Shown here in pieces: positions 36,003 through 42,713 of a DNA stretch of 64,000 nt. How positions within the stretch are numbered: the stretch's first letter is position 1; each line of letters starts with the position of its first letter. The notes under the pieces were generated by a model, which did not search any database, was not told the origin of the DNA, and was given only the letters and a program-made list of their open reading frames with translations. Source of the DNA: UBA1672 sp964587815 (GTDB lineage: Bacteria; Pseudomonadota; Alphaproteobacteria; Micavibrionales; Micavibrionaceae); assembly GCA_964587815.1 (NCBI GenBank), contig CAZPMH010000008.1, positions 1-64,000 on the forward strand, given 5' to 3'. The translations under genes and the position numbers were made by a program.

Positions 36003-36692
36003 TTAGGGCACAAATCGATACCCCACGCCATGCACTGTTGTGATGATCTGAGGTGATTTGGGATCCAGTTCAATCCTCTTTCTTAAATTGGCGATATGCT
36101 GATCAACGGTTCGGCTATCAGGCATGATATGCGCGCCCCAGCAATGATCGAGTAGCGCATCTCTGTCCACGACTTCATTTGAACGATCATAGAGCAAGCG
36201 CAATATTTTAGCTTCGCGCAGGCTTAGCTCTATGTCCTCTTGCCCTTCTCTCTGCGCTTTTAGGCTTGATGGGAAAACCTGTACGTCCTTCATAACAAAT
36301 GACTCCGTCGCCTCCCCTTTGTCTTGGCCCTGCATATAGCGCCTCGTCACAGAGCGTATACGTGCGACAACCTCGCGGGCACCGAATGGCTTGATGATGT
36401 AATCATCTGCGCCTAATTCCAAGCCGACGACGCGATCGATCTCTTCTGTTTTTGCGCTCAAGAAAATAATAGGTATCCGCGGATCATCTTGACGAATTTT
36501 TTTACACACGTCATAGCCGTTCACTTCAGGAATCATAATATCAAGGCATACAAAGTCAGGACGTTCTGACTCATATAAATCGATTGCGGTTTTTCCGTCA
36601 TGTGCCGTGACAACAACAAAGCCTTCCGTCTCAAAAATCTGACACAGGGCGTTCAGGATGTTGTGGTCATCTTCTGCGAGTAGAATTTTCAA
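36003..36692 (-). CDS. OmpR/PhoB-family response regulator
   Basis: A 229-residue two-domain regulator: a receiver domain with the acidic pocket EDD (residues 7-9), phosphoacceptor Asp51 in CLDIMIPE and Lys in LSAKTEE, followed by a winged-helix domain ending DSRTVDQHIANLRKRIE...VHGVGYRFVP. The start is a TTG inside a TTGA overlap with the kinase stop (36689-36692), behind GAGGTG, showing coupled translation. It should be phosphorylated by the kinase encoded upstream and bind direct repeats with 11-base period such as those flanking this operon. Confidence 0.93.
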   Translation of the reverse strand: MKILLAEDDHNILNALCQIFETEGFVVVTAHDGKTAIDLYESERPDFVCLDIMIPEVNGYDVCKKIRQDDPRIPIIFLSAKTEEIDRVVGLELGADDYIIKPFGAREVVARIRSVTRRYMQGQDKGEATESFVMKDVQVFPSSLKAQREGQEDIELSLREAKILRLLYDRSNEVVDRDALLDHCWGAHIMPDSRTVDQHIANLRKRIELDPKSPQIITTVHGVGYRFVP

Positions 36693-37549
36693 AACTTCAC
36701 CTCAAAACATGTTCCCTTATCTGATTCCAACAATTTTAAGTGCCCGCCATGCGCCTGCATTAAATTGGCACTTAATGTTAAGCCGATTCCAATTCCTGAT
36801 ACACCCTCCACCAAGCGGTCATCACCGCGGGCAAAAGGGGAAAATACTTTTTCACGAAGGTCCGGCGCAATTCCGGGGCCGTCATCACAAACATGAATAA
36901 AGACAGTGTCATCCTTATTAAAAGCTTTAATGGTTAATGTCGTGCCTGTTGATGCGTATTTCTGCGCATTGCTGATCAAATTCGCTAAGACTTGTTCTAT
37001 CACGGTTTTATCAAATTTGGCCTGCCCTGCCTGACAATCCATAACAACGCTAAGCCCGGCTTGCCGCAGTAAGGGGCGAAAGCTCTCCGTAATTTCCTCT
37101 ATTAAGGTCTCTATATTTTCATCTTTTTTTACAAGCCTTACATCTTCGCCGTAAGAAAAAGTTAAAATATTACGAACCAGTCGCTCAAGACGTTTGCTTT
37201 CTTGTTCCAGAATATCAAGCTGATCGCACGCTTTTGCGTCTCCGTCCAGCCTGTCCTTTAACAAATCTATGTAAAGCATCATATTTGTTAGCGGGGTTTT
37301 CAATTCATGCGAAACCTGATTGACGAAAGACACTTTTTGTTGAGTAGAGCCGAGAACGCGCAAATACGAAATCAGGAAGTAACCACCAACAAAAATGAAA
37401 TAGAACGTAAAAATTCGGATCAGATACATGTATTCATAGCAAGAACTGTTCTGCTCTATGCAATTTTGCAAGCTGTATCCCACACCATGCAAGGCAAAAA
37501 CAGGTACAATGACGATAAAAACCAGAATAAAAACAAGATGCTTATTCAT
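36689..37549 (-). CDS. membrane-bound sensor histidine kinase
   Basis: A 286-residue kinase with two membrane helices (about 5-25 and 43-63) around a very short loop holding two cysteines, then HisKA (His81 in VSHELKTPLTNM) and HATPase_c with NLISNAQKYA, DDGPGIA and GIGLTLS. The periplasmic loop of about 18 residues is too small for a ligand domain, so it may sense membrane state or work through a partner. I choose the ATG at 37549 over the GTG at 37576, since the box spacing then matches the 35298 gene. Confidence 0.92.
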   Translation of the reverse strand: MNKHLVFILVFIVIVPVFALHGVGYSLQNCIEQNSSCYEYMYLIRIFTFYFIFVGGYFLISYLRVLGSTQQKVSFVNQVSHELKTPLTNMMLYIDLLKDRLDGDAKACDQLDILEQESKRLERLVRNILTFSYGEDVRLVKKDENIETLIEEITESFRPLLRQAGLSVVMDCQAGQAKFDKTVIEQVLANLISNAQKYASTGTTLTIKAFNKDDTVFIHVCDDGPGIAPDLREKVFSPFARGDDRLVEGVSGIGIGLTLSANLMQAHGGHLKLLESDKGTCFEVKF

Positions 37550-37630
37550 AAAATAACCTATGGAGAGTGTGAACACTCAATGAAAATTGGTCAAGAAAAT
37601 CAGAGGTAAAGAGGCAAAAACGAGCACGAT

Positions 37631-37648
37631 TTTACATGTTTTTTACAT
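37631..37648 (-). promoter_or_regulatory. direct-repeat box upstream of the histidine kinase gene
   Basis: TTTACAT occurs at 37631-37637 and 37642-37648; on the minus strand this reads ATGTAAA-N4-ATGTAAA, nearly identical to the box at 35966-35983. It lies 81 bases upstream of the kinase start and could also serve the divergent small membrane gene at 37729. It probably binds the OmpR-type regulator encoded here (autoregulation). Confidence 0.45.
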
Positions 37649-37728
37649 TATGCATACACAGTTTTGACAACCACGCGGCCGCGTCATGTCAATATACATA
37701 ATCACATCGGTTTAGAGAAAGGGAAACA

Positions 37729-37953
37729 ATGAGGATCAAAGATACAGTTATTAGATTAATTGACTACTTAATTATTACCATGTTTGGTTTAAGCCAGTTG
37801 TTATTACTTATACTTGCTGCGAGTTATTTCACAGAGTATCTAGGTTGGAACAATAGAGTCGTGGGCGAAATATCAGGAGCAGTTTTCTTTTTAGGCTGCA
37901 ATCTTCTTCTACTGTTCCTCACAAAAACCAATTTGCTACTTGATAAAAAATAA
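37729..37953 (+). CDS. small membrane protein divergent from the two-component system
   Basis: A 74-residue protein with two strongly hydrophobic helices (about 12-38 and 45-68). The ATG follows an AGAAAGGG ribosome binding site. It is transcribed away from the kinase gene, with the regulator box between them, so it may be a small partner or target of that system. A strong terminator-like hairpin follows 29 bases after its stop. Family unknown. Confidence 0.6.
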   Translation: MRIKDTVIRLIDYLIITMFGLSQLLLLILAASYFTEYLGWNNRVVGEISGAVFFLGCNLLLLFLTKTNLLLDKK

Positions 37954-37982
37954 ATCAGTTCCTCCTTAGTGAAGCCCGTTGC

Positions 37983-38018
37983 GGAGAGTGTGTATGCCCC
38001 GACACACTCTCCCGCTTT
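37983..38018 (+). terminator. terminator-like hairpin after the small membrane gene
   Basis: A perfect 11-pair stem (37983-37993 with 38002-38012), eight-base loop, followed by CGCTTTT. It closes the 37729-37953 transcript just before the left end of the integrated element. Confidence 0.6.
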
Positions 38019-38043
38019 TCAGGCAAAAATTTACGCGACACTA

Positions 38044-38113
38044 AACCGCCGCAATCTCGCAGCCATTCTTGCTTTTAGAGGAGTTGAAGGGGGTAAATGG
38101 TGAAATGGTGGAC
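38044..38113 (+). repeat. left attachment-type direct repeat (attL)
   Basis: A 70-base copy of 44168-44237 with two mismatches. It contains the 3' end of a recombinase reading frame and ends with the eight bases that form the 3' end of tRNA-Ala (complement of GTCCACCA). It marks the distal boundary of the integrated element. In its own left context the recombinase frame is closed by TAA just upstream, so it is not a whole gene. Confidence 0.8.
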
Positions 38114-38302
38114 GTCAAAATTAAAGGTTCCAACCGTGTTTTAGATATCATGTTAAACTGGCTAAGAGTAGGTTTGCGTTAATCTAAAGTATCCCAGCTT
38201 AATTAAATCAATTAACTGAAAAATTTAATATAGATAATATTTGCAAGCATGAGTAACATGTTAGCTTGATTATTCTAACTTTTTAAAGGAACAGTTGCTC
38301 TT

Positions 38303-39370
38303 ATGGCAAAGGATGAACGCAGCTTAGCGATATGGTATGAAAAAAATACGGATACAGATGGTGTTGAGCCTAATGCTGAGTTGCATTTCAACTTTTGGCG
38401 TTTCCGTAAAGAAAAAATAAAACACAGCTTCCTAGACATAGGAATTATGCTGGAAAATCATGAAAAAATTGAAAATGTACTGATATTTGTTCCCTCCTCA
38501 AAAGATCAAATTATAATTGAAGACCTCGGTCATAAGTTTAGTGATTCTAACGTAGCAACTGGAGTGTTTAATGAAACACTTACAGTTCAAGATACTGCCG
38601 AAAACTCTTATGTTGATTTAGATCTAAATGGCAATAGCTTTGCTCGTGTTTTTAAATTTACCCAAAAAGAAGCGGGTGAGTTTGATAAAGAAGAGTTCTC
38701 TTACGAAGCTGGCTACCAAGGTGCGGTTATTAAAATCAAGAAAGGGGCTATCACACGCGCAGAAGCGTTAGGAAAAAGGCTTTATTTTAGAATACGTATT
38801 ACTTTCAAAAAACATATTCCATTTAAATATGATATAAAATCACCAGATCACATTCTTAGGAGTAGCTACGAAAAAGTTGAGTATATTGACTTCCGCCTCA
38901 ATCAAGCACGAAGCTTACCAGAAGATCTGAGCCGGAAAATTAAAAGCTGCAATAATTTAGAAATTAAAAGAATTGATTTTTTATTAGTTTCAGATATTTC
39001 AGTTGAAATAAAAGATGAGCAACAGACACCGCACAAAAAAAGAGTTCTTGAATCAGGTTTATGGTCAAAGTACACAAAAAATCCTATCAAGTCAGATATG
39101 ATGATTTACCATTGGAAAGCAGTACCTAAAGCCGAAGAAAGCATACACGATTTCAATACCTTCACTAAAATGGTTATTAAACGAAGCACAAAAACAACCA
39201 TTTTTTGGTTTGTAGTTGCGATGACTCTTATTAATTTATTCTCCAATTCCCTATTTTCTTTTTTGAGTACTCTTGACATGAAATCGTATTTAATACAGAG
39301 CATTTCTGCTGAAAATATTGACAAATTAGAAAAAAATGCAATTAGTACTGGTAAAGATCAAAAAAATTAG
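38303..39370 (+). CDS. orphan protein with C-terminal membrane helix, element cargo
   Basis: A 355-residue protein. Residues 1-295 look soluble and mixed alpha/beta with many beta strands. One strong hydrophobic helix lies at about 300-325 (TIFWFVVAMTLINLFSN), followed by a charged tail of about 30 residues. No signal peptide and no motif I recognise. First cargo gene after the left boundary, AT-rich, with its own 120-base upstream region. A tail-anchored cargo protein of this kind could be an anti-phage effector, but nothing in the sequence proves it. Confidence 0.6.
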   Translation: MAKDERSLAIWYEKNTDTDGVEPNAELHFNFWRFRKEKIKHSFLDIGIMLENHEKIENVLIFVPSSKDQIIIEDLGHKFSDSNVATGVFNETLTVQDTAENSYVDLDLNGNSFARVFKFTQKEAGEFDKEEFSYEAGYQGAVIKIKKGAITRAEALGKRLYFRIRITFKKHIPFKYDIKSPDHILRSSYEKVEYIDFRLNQARSLPEDLSRKIKSCNNLEIKRIDFLLVSDISVEIKDEQQTPHKKRVLESGLWSKYTKNPIKSDMMIYHWKAVPKAEESIHDFNTFTKMVIKRSTKTTIFWFVVAMTLINLFSNSLFSFLSTLDMKSYLIQSISAENIDKLEKNAISTGKDQKN

Positions 39371-39444
39371 TCAGAATCAAAGCGTAAACTCTTTGTGCAT
39401 TTAACTTATCAAAATCTTAAATTGTATCCTTCATTATAGAAACC

Positions 39445-39939
39445 ATGACCATGTTTAGAATTTCTAATTTAGACCATCAATCAAATAAGCAGTTTGATTT
39501 CAAGAATTTTGAATACGATCAAGATTTAATCAACTTCATAAGACCTATTCAGGATGATTATCCTTGCGTATTAGATTGGTACTTAAATAATGTGCAAACA
39601 GAGCGTTATGAGAATACTAGAAAAATTATCACCTATATGAGCAACGACAAGATAATTGCTCTAGGTATTGCAAAAAAAGACATGCTCGAAAGAAAAATCT
39701 GTACACTCCGCGTTGATCAAAACTATTGGGGTAGAGGCTTAGGTTCTAAACTTATTGAAGACCTTACAGATTGGCTCGGCGAAAGCACGCCACTTATTAC
39801 TGTAAGTGAACAGAAGTACCATTGCTTTGAAACGCTGTTTAAGAAGTTTGATTTCAAGACAACCAGCATAAAAGAAGGGCTTTATAAGCCTGGAGTGCAT
39901 GAGATTATTTTAAATGAAAAACAGTCAAGTCTTGATTAA
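39445..39939 (+). CDS. GNAT-family acetyltransferase
   Basis: A 164-residue protein whose C-terminal half has the acetyl-CoA site of GNAT enzymes: CTLRVDQNYWGRGLGSKLI, with the R/Q-x-x-G-x-G/A-like loop at about residues 97-101, and a final strand with a PGVHEIIL ending. The N-terminal half is unusual. Its stop overlaps the convergent P-loop gene by four bases, which suggests a compact cassette with the kinase and ASCH genes. GNAT proteins act on small molecules, tRNA or proteins; the target here is unknown. Confidence 0.75.
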   Translation: MTMFRISNLDHQSNKQFDFKNFEYDQDLINFIRPIQDDYPCVLDWYLNNVQTERYENTRKIITYMSNDKIIALGIAKKDMLERKICTLRVDQNYWGRGLGSKLIEDLTDWLGESTPLITVSEQKYHCFETLFKKFDFKTTSIKEGLYKPGVHEIILNEKQSSLD

Positions 39940-40475
39940 CATTTAATATCACTAAAAATCTCTGGTGTTTGGTCTATATCGTAAATTGCAAATTTAACGC
40001 CTATTTCTTTTGCTATAAATTTTGCATGATCTGCCGCCATATTTTGAGTATAGCCTATTGCCTCTAATGATTGCATAGCACGCGTTCTCTTGAGATCGAT
40101 CAAACGTTGCTTATAAATTCTTTGAGGGTCAGCGGAGACAAAAATAATATTATTTACACCTATGTCTCTAAAAATTGATGGGGGAATTTTTATGATTTCT
40201 TTATCCGTGTTAATAACACTATGCCCGTCAAAAATAATATCGTGCTCTTTATTCTTTTTTAGAAATTTCAAAAATTCATCTACTATAATTTTTTGGTTAT
40301 CTAATATTTTTCCTTTATTTTGAAGTCTCAATTCATCATGCTCAACTTTTGACAATCTATTACGAAGCAAAGAACTTGCCTGTACATGTAAAAATTCTGG
40401 GTTATTTATAATGAATTGACTAATTAAAGTGGTTTTACCCACACCAGACAAGCCTAATATTGCTATAGTTTTCAT
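39936..40475 (-). CDS. P-loop kinase-like ATPase
   Basis: A 179-residue protein with Walker A GLSGVGKT at residues 8-15 and the short central-sheet layout of nucleotide or small-molecule kinases (adenylate-kinase-like): a lid-like region around residue 125-140 with several Arg/Lys (KQRLIDLKRTRAMQ), and IIFDGHSV as the second conserved strand. The phosphate acceptor is unknown. It lies four bases downstream of the ASCH-domain gene on the same strand, so the two are an operon within the mobile element. Confidence 0.72.
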   Translation of the reverse strand: MKTIAILGLSGVGKTTLISQFIINNPEFLHVQASSLLRNRLSKVEHDELRLQNKGKILDNQKIIVDEFLKFLKKNKEHDIIFDGHSVINTDKEIIKIPPSIFRDIGVNNIIFVSADPQRIYKQRLIDLKRTRAMQSLEAIGYTQNMAADHAKFIAKEIGVKFAIYDIDQTPEIFSDIKC

Positions 40476-40479
40476 ATAC

Positions 40480-40902
40480 TCAAACCTTACGTAACGGTAG
40501 CTTCGACTCTTCGATATAGCAGTATGATTGAGGTGGGGTAATGCCTATTTTTCTAAGTGTTTCTAAGGATATATTGTTCTCAAATTTTTTAACATGCTCT
40601 AAAAATATTGCATATCCAGAATCCCTATCTTTAAAGTATTCTAGAAAATGGCTTCGATTAACGCAAAAATCTGAAGCATGTTTTATCCATAAACTTTCAA
40701 TATCCATTTTCTGCACATTACTAATATACGCTTCTCCGACGAGGGATTTAACAGGAGAAGTGCTGTATATGAGCATTTTTTTATTAACCAGAGAACTTAT
40801 AGAGCACTGTTTTCTAAGCTCTATAGTTTTATCTCCCGATAGGATTTTATCTACATATTTAGGATGAATGCTAAAAAGAGCGCTTGTTTTTCGTAATGTC
40901 AT
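40480..40902 (-). CDS. ASCH-domain protein
   Basis: A 140-residue protein whose first half matches the ASCH/PUA-like fold: ALFSIHPKYVDKILSGDKTIELRK is the characteristic start (a conserved Lys-x-x-E-x-R region). ASCH domains bind RNA or modified nucleosides, and some act as nucleases or deacetylases. In the COG4933 group they are predicted regulators. The C-terminal half is element-specific. Leads the two-gene operon with the P-loop kinase. Confidence 0.7.
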   Translation of the reverse strand: MTLRKTSALFSIHPKYVDKILSGDKTIELRKQCSISSLVNKKMLIYSTSPVKSLVGEAYISNVQKMDIESLWIKHASDFCVNRSHFLEYFKDRDSGYAIFLEHVKKFENNISLETLRKIGITPPQSYCYIEESKLPLRKV

Positions 40903-40971
40903 TTGCCTAACTTACCTTATTAGTCAACTGTACAAGTAATAAACCTGAGTTCATATATTTTTTTAAATATT

Positions 40972-41067
40972 ATTAGCCAGAGGGATGCAACGGGAGAGCG
41001 CAGCGTCTCCCTTGCCAAGATGTGTCGACGAAAAACCGAAGGTTTGTAGTACGACACACATCTTGCG
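40972..41067 (+). repeat. long inverted repeat, left arm, with two hairpins
   Basis: A 96-base sequence that recurs inverted at 42311-42405 with about a dozen differences and one gap. It contains a small hairpin (GGGAGA/TCTCCC) and a long one: AAGATGTG-TCG pairs with CGA-CACATCTT, topped by AAACC-GAA-GGTTT. The other arm differs at positions that preserve the pairs. The two arms enclose the ParD-ParE pair and one orphan gene. Confidence 0.8.
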
Positions 41068-41098
41068 GAACGTCTGTACTCATCAACTTATAGAAAAA

Positions 41099-41416
41099 TC
41101 AGCTCTCAATCTCAGAAGATAATCTACCCAGAATATCCATTCTATGGGCATAGATCGCTTCTAAAATAATTACGTCATTAGTCACACGGAAATAGATTGA
41201 GTGAGGAAAATCTTTGACGCGCCATTTCCTGAACTCATGCCCACCAATTTGCGTATAGACTGCGCACGCTTGTGGGTTTTTGGCTATAAATTTGATGCCT
41301 TGGCTCAGGCTATCAATGAATGCATTAGCAACGTCCGCCCCTGCACGTTTTTTGTAATTCAGCACAAAATTGGCAGTATGCTGCTTGAACAGGCGACTTT
41401 TTTGGATTTGATACAT
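41099..41416 (-). CDS. parE: RelE/ParE-family toxin
   Basis: A 105-residue protein with the RelE/ParE fold pattern: SRLFKQHTANFVLNYKKRAG at the N-terminus, YTQIGGHEFRKWRVKDF and a final YFRVTNDVIILEAIYAHRMDILGRL, matching the conserved core and C-terminal strand. ParE toxins poison DNA gyrase; RelE toxins cut mRNA, and sequence alone does not separate the two here. Preceded on the same strand, four bases away, by a ParD-like antitoxin. The pair would stabilise the mobile element. Confidence 0.85.
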   Translation of the reverse strand: MYQIQKSRLFKQHTANFVLNYKKRAGADVANAFIDSLSQGIKFIAKNPQACAVYTQIGGHEFRKWRVKDFPHSIYFRVTNDVIILEAIYAHRMDILGRLSSEIES

Positions 41417-41420
41417 GCCG

Positions 41421-41696
41421 CTATTCTTTTGTCAGATCGCGTAAATCTTGAACATCCTGATCGCTCCACGCGGAATAATCATTCTCGGCAAGAGATTGCA
41501 TGAGCAGAGCCTCTACATCGCGTTGCTCGCGCTCTTGTGTTTTCTCCATATGACGGCGCACCAAATCACGGATAAACTCGCTTGGCGTTTCATATTCGCC
41601 GCCCTTACCCGTGATGGCACCGACATATAGCGCCAACGGATCGGGAAGCGTTGCATTCAAGCGTTTTACCAACTTAACATCATCTGGAGTATGCAT
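41421..41696 (-). CDS. parD: ParD-like antitoxin
   Basis: A 91-residue protein with a ribbon-helix-helix-type N-terminus (LVKRLNATLPDPLALYVGAI...TPSEFIRDLVRRHME) and an acidic C-terminal tail, the layout of ParD antitoxins that bind the toxin and repress their own promoter. First gene of the toxin-antitoxin operon, inside the long inverted repeats. Confidence 0.82.
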   Translation of the reverse strand: MHTPDDVKLVKRLNATLPDPLALYVGAITGKGGEYETPSEFIRDLVRRHMEKTQEREQRDVEALLMQSLAENDYSAWSDQDVQDLRDLTKE

Positions 41697-41794
41697 TTCA
41701 TAACCTTTCTTGAACTTTTATAATTGTACCGATATGCGCAAATAATGTCAATTCAGCGCGCATTTACTAACATTAACAATGGTGTTTAAGGTGA

Positions 41795-42250
41795 TTAATC
41801 GGGAATCCATTCACTTTGATAATGACCAATACCAAGCCTTAAGCAATCATCTAATCCCGCGGGTACATCTCCTGCGTAGATAGATTGAACAATCAAAGTT
41901 TTATCATAGACACCTTGAAAAGATATTTCGAAACCGTGACCATTCCAGATTGAACCTATTTGTCTTGCCATAGAAACCTTATGCCCTACAAATATTTCAA
42001 ATGGTGGGTATTTACAAATAACTCTCGTTTCGTCGCTTTCTTCTTCTGGCCACTCTTCAATTTTATAAATGCCAATGTACTCACTACCAGCCTGACCATG
42101 GATACAAAATTTTTGCGTCTTTGTTTTCAGATAAACTACATTAAATTCTGGTATCGCCACGTTAATTAACAAGCTTTCAAGTACTTCACCTTGCAGCTCT
42201 GTCAAAAGTTCTTCGTTTCTAATTAAACAATCCTGATACTTCTTTTCCAT
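41795..42250 (-). CDS. hypothetical protein inside the inverted-repeat cassette
   Basis: A 151-residue soluble acidic protein of mainly beta character, without signal peptide or known motif. It stands upstream of the ParD gene on the same strand, about 100 bases away, and within the same pair of inverted repeats, so it travels with the toxin-antitoxin pair. Function unknown. Confidence 0.55.
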   Translation of the reverse strand: MEKKYQDCLIRNEELLTELQGEVLESLLINVAIPEFNVVYLKTKTQKFCIHGQAGSEYIGIYKIEEWPEEESDETRVICKYPPFEIFVGHKVSMARQIGSIWNGHGFEISFQGVYDKTLIVQSIYAGDVPAGLDDCLRLGIGHYQSEWIPD

Positions 42251-42310
42251 GGCTCTAGTGTAACTAATAGCGTGTCTGTTTTACACATCAAAATTGCAGT
42301 TTCTATTGAA

Positions 42311-42405
42311 CGCAAGCTGTGTGTTGTACTACAAATCTTCGATTTTTCGTCAACACGCTTGGAAAGGGAGATGCTGCGCTCTCCCGTTTCATCCCTCTTG
42401 CTAAT
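42311..42405 (-). repeat. long inverted repeat, right arm
   Basis: The inverted partner of 40972-41067. Compared with the left arm, a C-G pair in the top stem becomes T-A (AAATC/GATTT), TCG/CGA becomes TTG/CAA, and an A-T pair in the outer stem becomes C-G: compensatory changes that keep the hairpin. It ends about 75 bases before the small gene that leads the recombinase operon. Confidence 0.8.
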
Positions 42406-42479
42406 GGGCTATCGCCCAATCACATGTGCACCAACTGGTAAATTTAACTTGTCACCATAACCGACAAGGAGAAGCCACC

Positions 42480-42704
42480 ATGAGACCAGACTACGACAAA
42501 TACATTCCGATGCTCGATGAATACGACATGACGCATCAGCAAAAAATTGAATTTATCGATGCGCTATGGAATGTCATGCAGAGCTTTGTAGATCGTGCCT
42601 TTGGAGTTCATCCCACCCAACAGGTCATGAAGCAAAAGGCACAACGTAATTTACAAAGCGCAGAGCAAATCTTACACTCCTCAAACACCACAGAGAATGC
42701 ATAA
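42480..42704 (+). CDS. small protein preceding the serine recombinase
   Basis: A 74-residue helical protein starting at ATG 42480 behind AAGGAGAAG. It lies nine bases upstream of the recombinase, so it is probably its operon partner, for example a directionality or accessory factor. That role is inference from position; I see no diagnostic motif. Confidence 0.65.
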   Translation: MRPDYDKYIPMLDEYDMTHQQKIEFIDALWNVMQSFVDRAFGVHPTQQVMKQKAQRNLQSAEQILHSSNTTENA

Positions 42705-42713
42705 GGATTTGCC

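Larger units (their letters stand above)
37954..38302. other. 349-base gap holding terminator, attachment repeat and recombinase alternative tail
   Basis: No independent gene. In order it contains a terminator-like hairpin (37983-38018), the left 70-bp attachment repeat (38044-38113), and immediately after it an open stretch (38114-38182, ending TAA) in the same frame as the recombinase gene 3' end. The remaining 120 bases are AT-rich and presumably hold the promoter of the 38303 gene. Confidence 0.6.

Noticed and set aside
38044..38182. Left repeat as a recombinase pseudogene
   Set aside because: Only the last codons are present, with a TAA directly upstream; better explained as the element boundary whose frame is restored on excision.
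40972..42405. Inverted repeats as a classical insertion sequence
   Set aside because: No transposase lies between the arms; the contents are parD, parE and an orphan gene. No target-site duplication could be established by eye.
40972..42405. CRISPR array or integron cassette array
   Set aside because: Only two inverted copies, no regular spacers, no integron integrase and no cas genes.
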